From the NCBI GenBank assembly GCA_020832655.1, contig JAFIEF010000008.1:1-64000 (forward strand): a DNA stretch of 64,000 nt, given 5' to 3'. The translations under genes were made by a program, and so were the position numbers. Shown here piece by piece: positions 36,739-47,200 of the stretch. Position 1 is the first letter of the stretch. Every line of letters begins with the position of its first letter. Under the pieces are notes generated by a model. That model was not told the origin of the DNA. It saw nothing but the letters and a program-made list of their open reading frames with translations, and ran no database searches. This stretch comes from Paracoccaceae bacterium (GTDB lineage Bacteria; Pseudomonadota; Alphaproteobacteria; Rhodobacterales; Rhodobacteraceae).

Positions 36739-37725
36739 TTACTGCCCTGTTGCGCGCGGCTTGTATTCGATGATTCGGGCATCACTGCGGCGCAGGCGGC
36801 GCAGCCAATAGGTCATCATGCCATGAAGATTGGCGAATTTGCTGATCATGATCAGCAGGGCGGCTTGCGCGGCGCGGGCGGGGGTCAGCCCGATGCGCGT
36901 GAAGCGGTGCCACTGGCGCAGCATCGAGCCTGCATAAAGCGCCGCCACCCCCAAAAGCGCCCAGGGCCACATAGCCAGCGTCAGAAGCGCCAGCGCGGGC
37001 AGGATCCCGGCCCAAAGCAGCGCCCGCAAGCGCGCGGCGCGCGCGGCACCGCGATGCAGTGCGCCCAGTTCGGCGAAGCTGTGGCCTGCGCGAATCGCGC
37101 GCCGGAACCAGGGCGCGAAGCGGTGAAGCGCCACGTCATGCTGGCCCATCGGCGTGTCGATGCACCAGGTTTCCCACCCTGCCTTGCGCAGCCGCAGGAA
37201 CAACTCGTCATCTTCAGCGGCGATCATGCCGTCGCGCATTCCGCCCATTTGCCCGATGGCGCCTGCACGCGCCATGAACATGCCCAGCCCCGAGGTTTCC
37301 GGGCCAACGGGTTTTCTCCATTCCCAATCGGTCAGCCAGTTATAGACCGATGCTTCGGGCGCTTCTTCGAAATTATGGCCATGTACCAGCGCGGCCTTGG
37401 GATGGTCATGCAGGAAGGCCAGCGCGGCTTGCGGCCAGCCGCGTTCCAGCACGCAATCACCATCTACGAACTGGATGAATTCGGCGGCGTCGTCACCCAG
37501 ATGCGCCAGCCCTTCATTGCGTGCGCGCGCTGCGGTGAAGGGGCGGGCGGGGTCCAGCGCCAGGGTTTCCGCCCCCAGCCCGGCGGCGATTGCGATGCTG
37601 TCATCGTCAGAGCCGCTATCGACATAGACAATGCGCCGCGCCTGCCCTGTCAGCGCGACAATCGCATCATGCAGGCGCGCGCCTTCATTGCGCCCGATCA
37701 CGATGGCGTCGAATGTCGAACTCAT
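36739..37725 (-). CDS. Family 2 glycosyltransferase with C-terminal membrane segments
   Basis: A 328-residue protein with a GT-A fold catalytic domain. It starts FDAIVIGRNEGARL, has YVDSGSDDDSIAIA for nucleotide-sugar binding, and FVDGDCVLE as the DxD-type metal motif. Residues about 235-300 contain hydrophobic stretches (ALLWAGILPALALLTLAMW and WALLGVAALYAG) that should anchor it to the inner membrane. It is co-directional with the dehydrogenase-epimerase fusion, 16 bases apart. The start at 37725 uses the ATG before SSTF; a GTG 9 bases earlier is possible. Confidence 0.87.
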   Translation of the reverse strand: MSSTFDAIVIGRNEGARLHDAIVALTGQARRIVYVDSGSDDDSIAIAAGLGAETLALDPARPFTAARARNEGLAHLGDDAAEFIQFVDGDCVLERGWPQAALAFLHDHPKAALVHGHNFEEAPEASVYNWLTDWEWRKPVGPETSGLGMFMARAGAIGQMGGMRDGMIAAEDDELFLRLRKAGWETWCIDTPMGQHDVALHRFAPWFRRAIRAGHSFAELGALHRGAARAARLRALLWAGILPALALLTLAMWPWALLGVAALYAGSMLRQWHRFTRIGLTPARAAQAALLIMISKFANLHGMMTYWLRRLRRSDARIIEYKPRATGQ

Positions 37726-37807
37726 ATGCGTCACCCCGGCGCGAAAAAAGCTGCCCTGCTCCGCTATAGCAGATCAGGGCGCAAGGTGAAGCATCTGCCC
37801 CTGTGGG

Positions 37808-37990
37808 TCAGCTTTGCTGCCCGCGCGCGATGCGCAGATAATGCGTCAGCCGGGGCTGCGCGCGCACACGACCGCGCCGCACCAGCGCAGCGCTGGTCCG
37901 GTGCAGCCCCGATTGCCGCGCGATACGCAGGAACCGCGCCAGACGGCTGGCCGTGTCGCCCTTGGGATGGTCGATAATGTGTTTTGTCAT
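37808..37990 (-). CDS. Small basic protein of unknown function (60 aa)
   Basis: A 60-residue, strongly basic protein rich in arginine, with the repeated-looking elements RFLRIARQSGLH and HYLRIARGQQS. I know of no family for it. A very strong GAGGAGGG ribosome-binding site 6 bases before the ATG at 37990 supports translation. It has no signal peptide or membrane segment and could bind nucleic acid, but that is speculation. It is divergent from leuB. Confidence 0.6.
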   Translation of the reverse strand: MTKHIIDHPKGDTASRLARFLRIARQSGLHRTSAALVRRGRVRAQPRLTHYLRIARGQQS

Positions 37991-38123
37991 GCTTCCCTCC
38001 TCGCAGCAGACATCATGGGCGCATTTTAGCATGGCCGCGATGATCGCCAAAGTAACGCAGGCGTCATCTTGACCACGGCCAAGTCAGGGGGTAGCGACAG
38101 GCGACGCTGTAACAGGAGATGCC

Positions 38124-39227
38124 ATGTCCACCCCTTCCCTGCTTATCCTTCCCGGTGACGGGATCGGCCCCGAAGTCATGCGTGAGGTGCGCCGCATCAT
38201 CGACTGGTTTGGCGCGCGTCGCGGGCTGGCCTTTGATGTGTCCGAAGATCTGGTCGGTGGTGCCGCCTATGACGCGCATGGCACGCCTTTGCATGACGAC
38301 ACGATGGCGCGCGCGCAAGCCGCTGATGCGGTGCTTCTGGGCGCTGTGGGCGGGCCGAAATATGATGATCTGGATTTCAGCGTGAAGCCCGAACGCGGGC
38401 TTTTGCGCCTGCGCAAGGAGATGGACCTGTTTTCCAATCTGCGCCCGGCGCAGTGTTTTGACGCGCTGGCCGATTTTTCCTCGCTCAAGCGCGATGTGGT
38501 GGCGGGCTTGGATATCATGATCGTGCGCGAGCTGACCTCTGGCGTCTATTTCGGCGAACCGCGCGGCATTTTCACTGAAGGCAATGAGCGTGTGGGCGTC
38601 AACACCCAGCGCTATACCGAAAGCGAAATCCGCCGCGTGGCAATCTCGGCCTTTGAACTGGCGATGCGGCGCAGCCGCAAGCTGTGTTCGATGGAAAAGG
38701 CCAATGTCATGGAATCGGGCATATTGTGGCGCGAGGTTGTGACAGAGGTGGGCCGCGATTACCCCGAAGTCGAACTCAGCCATATGTATGCCGATAATGG
38801 CGCGATGCAGCTTGTGCGCTGGCCCCGGCAGTTCGACGTCATCGTCACCGATAATCTGTTCGGCGATATCCTGTCGGATTGCGCGGCCATGCTGACCGGC
38901 AGCCTTGGCATGCTGCCTTCGGCCAGCCTTGGCGCACCAATGGCAAATGGCCGCCCCAAGGCGCTTTATGAACCGGTGCATGGATCGGCACCTGATATTG
39001 CCGGTCAGGGCAAGGCCAACCCGATTGCCTGTATCCTGAGCTTTGCCATGGCGCTGCGCTACAGCTTCGATCAGGGCGCAGAGGCCGCGCGGCTGGAAGC
39101 CGCGATCGAGCAGGTGCTGGCCGATGGGGTGCGCACCGCCGATCTGATGGGGCCGGAAGGCGGGGTGCCGGTCTCGACCGAAGGGATGGGCGACGCGATC
39201 ATCGCCGCGTTGGAGGCCAGCCTGTAA
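38124..39227 (+). CDS. leuB: 3-isopropylmalate dehydrogenase
   Basis: This NAD-dependent enzyme of leucine synthesis decarboxylates 3-isopropylmalate. The 367-residue protein has [16 protein letters not shown] at the N terminus, the substrate-specificity region [17 protein letters not shown], and the metal-binding signature [37 protein letters not shown] binds NAD and is diagnostic. It stands alone here; leuC and leuD are not in the window. It converges with the HD-domain gene, 8 bases away. Confidence 0.96.
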   Translation: MSTPSLLILPGDGIGPEVMREVRRIIDWFGARRGLAFDVSEDLVGGAAYDAHGTPLHDDTMARAQAADAVLLGAVGGPKYDDLDFSVKPERGLLRLRKEMDLFSNLRPAQCFDALADFSSLKRDVVAGLDIMIVRELTSGVYFGEPRGIFTEGNERVGVNTQRYTESEIRRVAISAFELAMRRSRKLCSMEKANVMESGILWREVVTEVGRDYPEVELSHMYADNGAMQLVRWPRQFDVIVTDNLFGDILSDCAAMLTGSLGMLPSASLGAPMANGRPKALYEPVHGSAPDIAGQGKANPIACILSFAMALRYSFDQGAEAARLEAAIEQVLADGVRTADLMGPEGGVPVSTEGMGDAIIAALEASL

Positions 39228-39235
39228 GCGTCCCT

Positions 39236-39835
39236 CTACCCCGACAGCGCCAGCAATTCCCGATGCCGCGCCAGAAAGGCGGCGCGGGTTTCGGCCGGCG
39301 GGCGCAGATGCAGTTGCAGCGACCGGGCCAGTTCCTGGTCGGGGTGGCCGAAGAACCTTGACGCCTCGGCCTCGGAAAACCCGGCGATCCGGGTTGCTTC
39401 CAGCCAGGCCGAGAGCCGGTCTGCGGCCTTGATCTGGCGCTTGACCGCTGCCGGCAGGCTGGCGGGCAAGCCAAAGCGGATATGCACCGCCGCTGTCAGC
39501 CGTTCGTCCAGCCGCCCATATTCCGGCCCGACCGCTGCCTTGACCGGTGAAATCATGTCGCCGATCACATATTCCGGGGCGTCATGCAGCAGCGCCGCCA
39601 ATTGCCATTTCGCGGCAGGGCGCGGGGTCATGCGGGTATAGATTTCTTCCACCAGCAGCGAATGTTCGGCCACCGAATAGGGCCAGTCGCCGTGCGTCTG
39701 CCCGTTCCAGCGCGCGACAAAGGCCAGCCCGTGGGCGATATCCTCTATCTCTATATCGACCGGGGTCGGGTCCAGCAGGTCAAGCCTGCGGCCCGACAGC
39801 ATGCGCTGCCAGGCGCGGGGCGGGGAAGGGGGCAT
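39236..39835 (-). CDS. HD-domain phosphohydrolase, YfbR-like
   Basis: A 199-residue metal-dependent phosphohydrolase. The HD residues are in YSVAEHSLLVEEIY and LAALLHDAPEYVIGD, and AADRLSAWLEATRI follows. The pattern resembles YfbR-type nucleotidases acting on deoxynucleoside monophosphates, but substrate is not proven. GAGG lies 6 bases before the ATG at 39835; the ATG at 39841 abuts it and is less likely. The much longer frame to 40174 is antisense to the next gene and is not coding. Confidence 0.82.
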   Translation of the reverse strand: MPPSPPRAWQRMLSGRRLDLLDPTPVDIEIEDIAHGLAFVARWNGQTHGDWPYSVAEHSLLVEEIYTRMTPRPAAKWQLAALLHDAPEYVIGDMISPVKAAVGPEYGRLDERLTAAVHIRFGLPASLPAAVKRQIKAADRLSAWLEATRIAGFSEAEASRFFGHPDQELARSLQLHLRPPAETRAAFLARHRELLALSG

Positions 39836-39964
39836 GGGCATCCTCGATGGGGCGGTTTCGCGTCTGGATAAGCGCTTGCGCGCGCGCAGGCAAGGCAGGG
39901 CTTGGCAGCCCCGCGCGGGCGCGGCATAACATGCGGGGCAACCGGACCGGGATTGGGGGGCGCA

Positions 39965-40729
39965 ATGGATATCAGCGGGCATCTGGTAATTGTCACCGGC
40001 GGCGGCAGCGGCCTTGGCGCGGCCACGGCGCGGCATCTGGCGGCAAAGGGCGCGGGAGTGGCGATTTTCGATTTCGACATGGCCCGCGCAGGCGCTGTTG
40101 CGCAGGAAATCGGCGGGCGTGCCTACCGCGTTGATGTGGGTGACGACGCGGCAGTGGGCGACGCCGTGGCGCAAGCCCTGTCCGACGCGCAGGGCAGTTT
40201 GCGCGCAGTGGTCAATTGCGCGGGCATTGCCGATGCCGCGCGCGTGGTGCGCCGCGATGGCATGCCGTCAAGCGATGTCTTTGCCCGCGTGATCCGGGTC
40301 AATCTGATCGGGTCGTTCAATGTCATGGCGCATGGCGTGGCGGCAATGCAGAAGCTGGCGCCGCTGGAAGGGGGTGAACGCGGGGTGATCGTGAACACCT
40401 CTTCTGCCGCGTGGCAGGACGGGCAGGTGGGGCAGGCAGCTTATGCCGCTTCCAAGGGTGGGATTGCCGCGCTCAGCCTGCCAGTGGCGCGCGATCTGGC
40501 GCGCAACGCGATCCGCTGTGTGGCGATTGCGCCGGGGCTGTTTCGCACGCCGATGATGGAAGCGCTGCCGCAGGAAACCACCGATGCGATCACCGCCAAT
40601 ATCCCCTTTCCGGCGCGGCTGGGCGATCCGGCGGAATTTGCCGCGATGGTGGGGCATATCATTGAAAACGCCTATCTGAACGGCACCACCATCCGGCTGG
40701 ATGGCGCAACCCGGCTGCCGCCGAAATAG
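39965..40729 (+). CDS. Short-chain dehydrogenase, 3-hydroxyacyl-CoA dehydrogenase type II-like
   Basis: A 254-residue SDR oxidoreductase. It has the NAD-binding loop VTGGGSGLGAATARHLA, the VVNCAGIAD segment, and the catalytic SSAAWQDGQVGQAAYAASKGG with Ser, Tyr and Lys. The spacing and the RTPMMEALP region resemble human HSD10-type 3-hydroxyacyl-CoA dehydrogenase, so a role in fatty-acid or branched-chain degradation is likely but not proven. The start at 39965 gives the family N terminus. A hairpin follows 70 bases downstream. Confidence 0.88.
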   Translation: MDISGHLVIVTGGGSGLGAATARHLAAKGAGVAIFDFDMARAGAVAQEIGGRAYRVDVGDDAAVGDAVAQALSDAQGSLRAVVNCAGIADAARVVRRDGMPSSDVFARVIRVNLIGSFNVMAHGVAAMQKLAPLEGGERGVIVNTSSAAWQDGQVGQAAYAASKGGIAALSLPVARDLARNAIRCVAIAPGLFRTPMMEALPQETTDAITANIPFPARLGDPAEFAAMVGHIIENAYLNGTTIRLDGATRLPPK

Positions 40730-40798
40730 CCATGCCCGAAACGGTAGCGTGGTCAATTCACAGTCAAAACAGCGCAGTGTCGCAGTGTCGCCGCAGGC

Positions 40799-40843
40799 GA
40801 CAACCCGCCTCCGCCCGCCCCCAGGCGGGCGCGGGTTGTCTTT
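40799..40843 (+). terminator. Large GC-rich hairpin downstream of the SDR gene
   Basis: The outer stem pairs GACAACCCG with CGGGTTGTC, and the inner stem pairs CGCCCGCC with GGCGGGCG around loop CCCA, with a small one-sided bulge. TTT follows. It is a plausible terminator with a short U tract. A tandem CAGTGTCG pair (40776-40791) precedes it. It lacks the core of the dispersed repeat family. Confidence 0.6.
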
Positions 40844-40900
40844 CCCCGCAAATGAGCGGTTCGAGTCGCGCGGTCCAGGCGCATGCGAAAGGAAGTTTTC

Positions 40901-42235
40901 ATGACATATGACTGGCTGAGCCGCTCTGCCGCTGAACAGGGCCGCGCGATCGGCGCGGGCGCATTATGCCCGCTGGCGCTGAGCGAAGCCTATCTTGACG
41001 CGGCCGAGGCCCATCCGATGGGCGCGCGCATCTATGCCCGCATGACCCGTGCGCGCGCGCTGGATGAAGCAATGGCCGCGCGCGACCGGGCGCGCAGCGG
41101 GTTGCGGCGCGGGCTGCTGGACGGGGTGGCGCTGTCATGGAAAGACCTGTTCGACAGCGCAGGCGTGGCGACAGAGGGCGGCTCGGCGCTGCTGAAGGGC
41201 CGCGTGCCGGATCATGACGCGGCAGTGTTACAGGCGCTGACACGCGCGGGCACCATCTGTCTGGGCAAGACCCATCAGACCGAATTTGCCTATTCCGGGC
41301 TGGGGCTGAACCCTGTCACTGCCACGCCGCCCTGCATCAATGACCCAGAGGCCGTGCCGGGGGGCAGTTCATCGGGCGCTGCGGCCTCGGTCGCGCATGG
41401 GCTGTGTTCGGCGGCAATGGGGTCCGACACGGGCGGGTCGGTGCGGGTGCCTGCGGCGTGGAATGACCTTGTCGGGCTGAAAACAACCGCCGGGCGGATC
41501 TCGTTGCAAGGGGTGCTGCCGCTGGCGCCGAAATTCGACACGGTCGGCCCGCTGGCGCGCAGTGTGGAAGATTGCGCGCTGCTGCTGGCGGCGATGGAAC
41601 ACCGCCCCGCCCCTGATCTGCGCGGCGCAACGCTGAAAGATGCGCGGCTGGCGGTGCTGGACGGCGCGGCTTTTGCCGATATCCGCGAGGCACCGGCGCA
41701 GGGGTTTGAAGCCGCGCTTGACAGGCTGGCGCAGGCAGGCGCGCAGATCACCCGCCTGTCGCCTGATTGCGTGCAGGCGGCGCTGGATCTGTCGGGCGTT
41801 ATCTACACCCCCGAATGCTATGCCCAATGGCGCGAGCTGGTCGAGGCGCAGCCCGATCTGGTCTTTGCGCCGATACTGGAACGCTTCCGCGCGGGGCGCG
41901 ACCATCTGGCCACCGACTATCTGGCCGCATGGGCCGCGCTGGAGCGTCATCGCATGGATTATCTGCGCGCAACTGCGGGGTTTGATGCCGTGCTTCTGCC
42001 CACCGCGCCCAACCTGCCGCCCAATGCCGCGCGGCTGATGCGCGATCACGCCTATTTCGCGCGCGAAAACCTGCTGACCTTGCGCAATACCCGCATCGGC
42101 AATCTGCTGGGGCTGTGCGCGCTGACCCTGCCCACGGGGGTCGCGTCCACCGGTATCAGCCTGATGGCCCCGCCGATGGGCGAAGACCATCTGTTGCGGC
42201 TGGGCATGGCGGCAGAGGTGGCGTTGCGGGGGTAG
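40901..42235 (+). CDS. Amidase (amidase signature family)
   Basis: A 444-residue amidase of the Ser-cisSer-Lys type. The catalytic lysine is in LSWKDLFDSAG, and the signature PGGSSSGAAASVAHG is followed by GSDTGGSVRVPA with the cis-serine and nucleophile. It resembles GatA, but the absence of neighbouring gatB and gatC and the shorter C terminus favour a general amidase with unknown substrate. The start at 40901 has AAAGGAAG 7 bases upstream. The next genes are a toxin-antitoxin pair. Confidence 0.9.
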   Translation: MTYDWLSRSAAEQGRAIGAGALCPLALSEAYLDAAEAHPMGARIYARMTRARALDEAMAARDRARSGLRRGLLDGVALSWKDLFDSAGVATEGGSALLKGRVPDHDAAVLQALTRAGTICLGKTHQTEFAYSGLGLNPVTATPPCINDPEAVPGGSSSGAAASVAHGLCSAAMGSDTGGSVRVPAAWNDLVGLKTTAGRISLQGVLPLAPKFDTVGPLARSVEDCALLLAAMEHRPAPDLRGATLKDARLAVLDGAAFADIREAPAQGFEAALDRLAQAGAQITRLSPDCVQAALDLSGVIYTPECYAQWRELVEAQPDLVFAPILERFRAGRDHLATDYLAAWAALERHRMDYLRATAGFDAVLLPTAPNLPPNAARLMRDHAYFARENLLTLRNTRIGNLLGLCALTLPTGVASTGISLMAPPMGEDHLLRLGMAAEVALRG

Positions 42236-42270
42236 GGGCTGGCAAGCGCTGCAAGCCTTGAGTCGCGCTC

Positions 42271-42295
42271 GGTATTGGCATATATTGCCAATACC
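42271..42295. promoter_or_regulatory. Perfect palindromic operator upstream of parD-like gene
   Basis: GGTATTGGCA and TGCCAATACC form perfect 10-base arms around the spacer TATAT. The spacer is promoter-like (TATATT) and the site ends 16 bases before the antitoxin start. Such a placement is typical for an operator bound by a ribbon-helix-helix antitoxin that represses its own operon. Confidence 0.8.
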
Positions 42296-42311
42296 CCGTC
42301 CGGAGGCATCA

Positions 42312-42569
42312 ATGGCAACCCGCAATGTCGTGCTGACTGATACCCAATCCGCGCTGGTGGACCGGCTGATTGCCTCGGGACGGTATCAGAACGCGTCCGA
42401 GGCGCTGCGCGCCGGATTGCGCCTGCTGGAGCGCGAGGAAGCCGAGCTTGACGCCCTGCGCAACCGGTTGCTGGCCCATCTGGATGAAGCGCGCCGGGGT
42501 GATCTGGCCGAAGGCAGCGGCGAGGATGCAGTCCGCCGCGCCTTTGCCCGCGCGCGCCAATCCGGGTAA
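42312..42569 (+). CDS. ParD-family antitoxin
   Basis: An 85-residue protein with an N-terminal ribbon-helix-helix segment (NVVLTDTQSALVDRLIASGRY in part) and ASEALRAGLRLLERE, the ParD/CopG hallmark, then an acidic C-terminal tail for toxin binding. The ATG at 42312 follows GGAGG by 5 bases. The stop overlaps the toxin start by one base, giving tight co-translation. The perfect palindrome just upstream is the probable autoregulatory operator. The module is type II. Confidence 0.88.
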   Translation: MATRNVVLTDTQSALVDRLIASGRYQNASEALRAGLRLLEREEAELDALRNRLLAHLDEARRGDLAEGSGEDAVRRAFARARQSG

Positions 42570-42889
42570 TGGCGAAACCGTGGCGGCTGACGCGGGGGGC
42601 GGAAGCCTCTTTGCTACAAATCGCGCGCTGGACCAATGACAGTTTCGGGCCGCGACAGGCGCAAGCCTATGAAGAAGGCCTGATTGCCGCCTGCCAACAG
42701 ATCGCCGCAGGCACCGCATTGTCGTATGACTGCCGCCGCCTGATCGATCCGGATTTGCCCGAAGATCTGCGCTTTACCCGCGCAGGCCAGCATTTCGTCT
42801 TGTTCATCGAGGATGCCGCGCAGGTCATCATCATGGATTTTCTGCATAGCCGGTCGGATCTGCCGCGACGCCTGGCCAACCTGCCCTAG
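42569..42889 (+). CDS. ParE/RelE-superfamily toxin
   Basis: A 106-residue protein of the ParE/RelE fold, with LTRGAEASLLQIARWTNDSFG at the N terminus (ParE pattern) and the C-terminal strand VIIMDFLHSRSDLPRRL, similar to other ParE toxins. The target (gyrase, or the ribosome for RelE types) cannot be told from sequence alone; residues resemble ParE more. It is partnered with the upstream ParD-like antitoxin and starts at the last base of its stop codon. Confidence 0.88.
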   Translation: MAKPWRLTRGAEASLLQIARWTNDSFGPRQAQAYEEGLIAACQQIAAGTALSYDCRRLIDPDLPEDLRFTRAGQHFVLFIEDAAQVIIMDFLHSRSDLPRRLANLP

Positions 42890-43073
42890 CTGTTGCGGGC
42901 TGGGGTGGCGTTGCCCCGAGATATGGTAGCTATCCCCCGCAAACCCGCGAAAATGCCACAATCTCGTGGGGTTATCGCCCGAAATCAAAGTGTTTTTCTG
43001 GACGAACGCCCCCCGGCGCGGTATCCTGCCCGAAAACAAGGGGCAAAACCGCCCCATTGCAGTCGAGGCAGTC

Positions 43074-44252
43074 ATGGCAGTCCCGAAGCGGTTTTCGAAC
43101 CTGCCGGAATACGCATTTCCGCGTTTGCGCGCGCTTTTGGGCGACACCCCGCCAGGGGGCGCGCCTGTCGCCATGTCGATTGGCGAGCCGCGCCACGAAA
43201 TGCCGCCCTTCCTGGCCGATGTGCTGGCGGCCAATCTGGGCGGTTTTGCGAAATACCCGGTCAATGAAGGCATCCCCGAATTGCTGGCGGCGATTCAGCG
43301 CTGGCTGCGGCGGCGCTATGGCGTTGATCTGGGGCCAGAACAGATCATGGCGCTGAATGGCACGCGCGAGGGTCTGTTCAACGCAGCCCTTGCGCTGTGC
43401 CCCGAAGAAAAGCGCGGGCAGCGGCCCGTGGTGCTGATGCCCAACCCCTTCTATCAGGTCTATGCCGTGGCTGCGCTGGCAGTGGGGGCAGAGCCGGTCT
43501 ATGTGCCCGCCACCGCAGCAACCGGCCATATGCCCGATTATGCCAGCCTGCCCGCAAATCTGCTGGATCGGGTGGCGATTGCCTATCTGTGTTCGCCCGC
43601 CAACCCGCAAGGGGCGGTGGCCAGCGCGGAATATTGGCGCGATCTGCTGGAACTGGCCGAGCGCCATGATTTCCGCATCTTCGCCGATGAATGCTATTGC
43701 GAGATCTATCGCGACACGCCGCCCCCCGGCGCGCTGGAAGTTGCCGCGCAAATGGGCGCCGACCCCGAACGCGTGCTGTCCTTCCAGTCGTTGTCGAAAC
43801 GCTCGAACCTGCCGGGGCTGCGTTCGGGCTTCGTGGCGGGGGGTGCGGGTGCGATTGCGCGCATTCGCCAGCTGCGCGCCTATGCAGGCGCACCGCTGCC
43901 CGAACCCTTGCAGCATGTCGCGGCGGCGGCGTGGAAGGATGAAGCGCATGTGGCGCGCTCGCGCGCGCTGTATCAGCAGAAATATGCGATGGCGGATCGC
44001 ATCTTTGCGAAGGTGCCGGGCTATCAGGGGCCAGAGGCAGGCTTCTTTCTGTGGCTGCCGGTGTCCGATGGCGAGGAAGCGACGCTGAAGCTGTGGCGCG
44101 AGACCGGCATCAAGGTGCTGCCCGGCGCCTATCTGGCGCGCAAGGTCGATGGCCGGAACCCGGCTGCGGGTTTTGTGCGCGTCGCAATGGTCACCCCGAT
44201 CGATGATTTGCAAGAAGCGCTGCTGCGGCTGCGCGACTGTCTGTATCCCTAA
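43074..44252 (+). CDS. Aminotransferase class I/II, DapC-like
   Basis: A 392-residue fold type I PLP enzyme. The PLP lysine is in [19 protein letters not shown], and [14 protein letters not shown] and [13 protein letters not shown] are typical of the succinyldiaminopimelate transaminase (DapC) group. That would place it in lysine and peptidoglycan precursor synthesis. The assignment is by pattern, since many aminotransferases share it. I use ATG 43074 ([18 protein letters not shown]). ftsK follows 17 bases later, a neighbour pair seen in related genomes. Confidence 0.85.
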   Translation: MAVPKRFSNLPEYAFPRLRALLGDTPPGGAPVAMSIGEPRHEMPPFLADVLAANLGGFAKYPVNEGIPELLAAIQRWLRRRYGVDLGPEQIMALNGTREGLFNAALALCPEEKRGQRPVVLMPNPFYQVYAVAALAVGAEPVYVPATAATGHMPDYASLPANLLDRVAIAYLCSPANPQGAVASAEYWRDLLELAERHDFRIFADECYCEIYRDTPPPGALEVAAQMGADPERVLSFQSLSKRSNLPGLRSGFVAGGAGAIARIRQLRAYAGAPLPEPLQHVAAAAWKDEAHVARSRALYQQKYAMADRIFAKVPGYQGPEAGFFLWLPVSDGEEATLKLWRETGIKVLPGAYLARKVDGRNPAAGFVRVAMVTPIDDLQEALLRLRDCLYP

Positions 44253-44269
44253 GGTCAAGAGGCCCGTTC

Positions 44270-47200
44270 ATGGCATCCTATAATATCGACAAGCGAGAGC
44301 CGCTGCTGGACAGCAACCTTCAGGCGCTGCTGCAAAAGCGCGGGCGGGAACTGGCCGGGCTGGCGCTGATCGGTGTGGCGATACTGGTCGCGCTGATGCT
44401 GGGGTCGTATGCGCCCAATGATCCGGGCTGGATGAGTGCGAGCGAGGCACCGGTGCAGAACTCGCTTGGGCGGGTGGGGGCAACGCTGGCCTCGCCGCTG
44501 ATGGTGATACTGGGGCTGGCAAGCTGGGGGCTGATGCTGTTCCTGTGCGTGTGGGGCATGCGGCTGGTTCTGGCGCGCGGGCATGAGGTGGTTCTGGCGC
44601 GCATGGTCATGCTGCCGCTGGGGCTGGCGGCAGCGTCGGTGTGGATGGCCAGCTTCGTGCCCGGCGCGGCATGGGCGCTGCCCTATGGGCTGGGCGGCAT
44701 TTTCGGCGACACGGTGCTGGGGGCAGTGGTCAATGCATTGCCGATGACCCCGGCTGCGGGTGTGACGCTGATGTCGGTGCTGCTGCTGGCGGTTTGCATG
44801 GCGCTTTGGGGCTATGTGCTGGGCGTGTCGCTGTTCGAACTGATCCGCTTTGGCCAGTTCCTGCTGGCCGGTCTGGTGCTGATCTATGCGGGCATGCTGG
44901 CGCTGATGCGCGGCGGGGTCACAGGTGGGCTTCGGGGCGCGCGCATGGCCGGGGGGGCGCTGCGCGAGCGGATCGAGCATCGCCGCGCATATGCGCCCGC
45001 CGCCGAGGATTATGGCCATGACCAGCCCCCCCATGCCGGGCCGGGCCTGCATCGTGCAGGGACGCCGCCCGCCGCGCAACGTCGCAGCCCGCCGGTGATC
45101 CGCGCCGAGACTGCGCCACGTCCCGCGCCGCGGCCAGAGCCGCTATTGATCGATCCGGCCCCCTATGCGCAGGCGCCAGCCATGCAGCATGTGCAGCCGC
45201 AGCAGATGCCCCATGCGGCCCCGATGCCGCAATATCCGCAGCACCCTGCCCATCATGACCCGGCCCCGGCCAGCGCCGAAGCGGGCGGTGGCCTGTTGTC
45301 GCGGCTGAAATCGCTTAGTCTGCGCGGCGGTGACGCTGCTGCGCCCATGCCCGAACTGGTGGAACGCCCCGGCCTTCAGGGGGCAGAGCATATTGCCGCG
45401 CCCAGCCCCGACCGGATCAGCAATCGCATTGCCGATGCCATTCGCCACCGCCAGAGCACTGCACGCGCCCCGCGCATGGCCCCGCCGCAGCGGCCGATGG
45501 CGGAACCGCCGCTGAAGGCCAGCGCCCAGCCCCAACCGCAGTTGCAGCCAGGGCACGCCCCGGCCCCGGCCGCGCGTATCACGGCAGAGGTCTCGGCCCC
45601 CTATAGCGCGCTGACCCAGCTTCCCGACTGGATGCAGGCCGCGCCCGCTGCGCCCCGGCCCGCACAGCACCCGCCCGCCGCCCCCGATATGGCCCCGCAG
45701 GCCGCGCCGCGTGGCCCGCATGTCTTGCAGCGCCGCGTTGTGACCCCGGCTGCCGCCAAGCCGCGCCCCTCGCGTCAGGCGCAGGCCGAAGCCCAGCCCG
45801 CGCTGGAATTCGAACCGCAACAGCCCGTTTTCGAATTGCCGCCGCTGTCGCTGCTGGAAAACCCCGAAGAGGTCACGCGCTACAGCCTGAGCGACGAGGC
45901 GCTGGAAGAAAATGCGCGCATGCTGGAAAATGTGCTGGATGATTACGGCGTGCGCGGCGAGATTGTCAGCGTCCGCCCCGGCCCGGTTGTCACCCAGTAC
46001 GAACTGGAACCCGCACCGGGGCTGAAGGCCAGCCGCGTGATCGGGCTGGCCGATGATATTGCGCGCTCGATGTCGGCGCTGTCGGCGCGTGTTTCCACTG
46101 TGCCGGGGCGGTCGATCATCGGGATCGAGCTGCCCAATGAACACCGCGAAAAGGTGGTGTTGCGCGAAATTCTGGCGCAGCGCGATTATGGCGACAGCCA
46201 GATGCGCCTGCCGCTGGCGCTGGGCAAGGCGATTGATGGCACGCCCGTTGTGGCCAATCTGGCCAAGATGCCGCATCTGCTGATTGCTGGCACCACCGGG
46301 TCGGGTAAATCAGTGGCGATCAACACCATGATCCTGTCGCTTCTGTATCGTCTGTCGCCCGAAGAATGCCGCTTGATCATGATCGACCCCAAGATGCTGG
46401 AACTTTCCGTCTATGACGGCATTCCGCATCTGCTGTCGCCGGTGGTGACCGACCCGAAAAAGGCTGTGGTGGCGCTGAAATGGGTCGTGGGCGAGATGGA
46501 GGAACGCTATCGCAAGATGTCGAAGATGGGCGTGCGCAATATCGACGGCTATAATGGCCGCGTGCGCGACGCGCTGGAAAAGGGAGAGATGTTCAAGCGC
46601 ACCATCCAGACCGGCTTTGACGATGAAACCGGCGATCCGGTGTTTGAAACCGAGGAATTCGCGCCAGAGCTTCTGCCCTATATCGTGGTCATCGTCGATG
46701 AAATGGCCGATCTGATGATGGTGGCGGGTAAGGAGATCGAGGCCTGCATCCAGCGTCTGGCGCAGATGGCGCGGGCGTCGGGCATCCATCTGATCATGGC
46801 CACCCAGCGCCCCAGCGTTGATGTGATCACCGGCACGATCAAGGCCAATTTCCCCACCCGGATTTCCTTTCAGGTGACTTCCAAGATCGACAGCCGCACC
46901 ATTCTGGGTGAACAGGGCGCCGAGCAGCTTCTGGGCATGGGCGACATGCTGTATATGGCCGGCGGTTCGCGGCTGATACGGGTGCACGGCCCCTTTGTCA
47001 GCGATGAAGAGGTCGAGGAGGTCGTCACCCATCTGAAAAGCTTCGGGCCGCCGGATTACAAATCCGGGGTGGTCGATGGCCCGGAAACCGAGCGCGAGGC
47101 CGATATCGACGCGGTTCTGGGGCTGGGTGGCAACACATCGGGCGAAGACGCGCTTTATGATCAGGCGGTGCAGGTGGTCATCCAGGACCGCAAATGTTCG

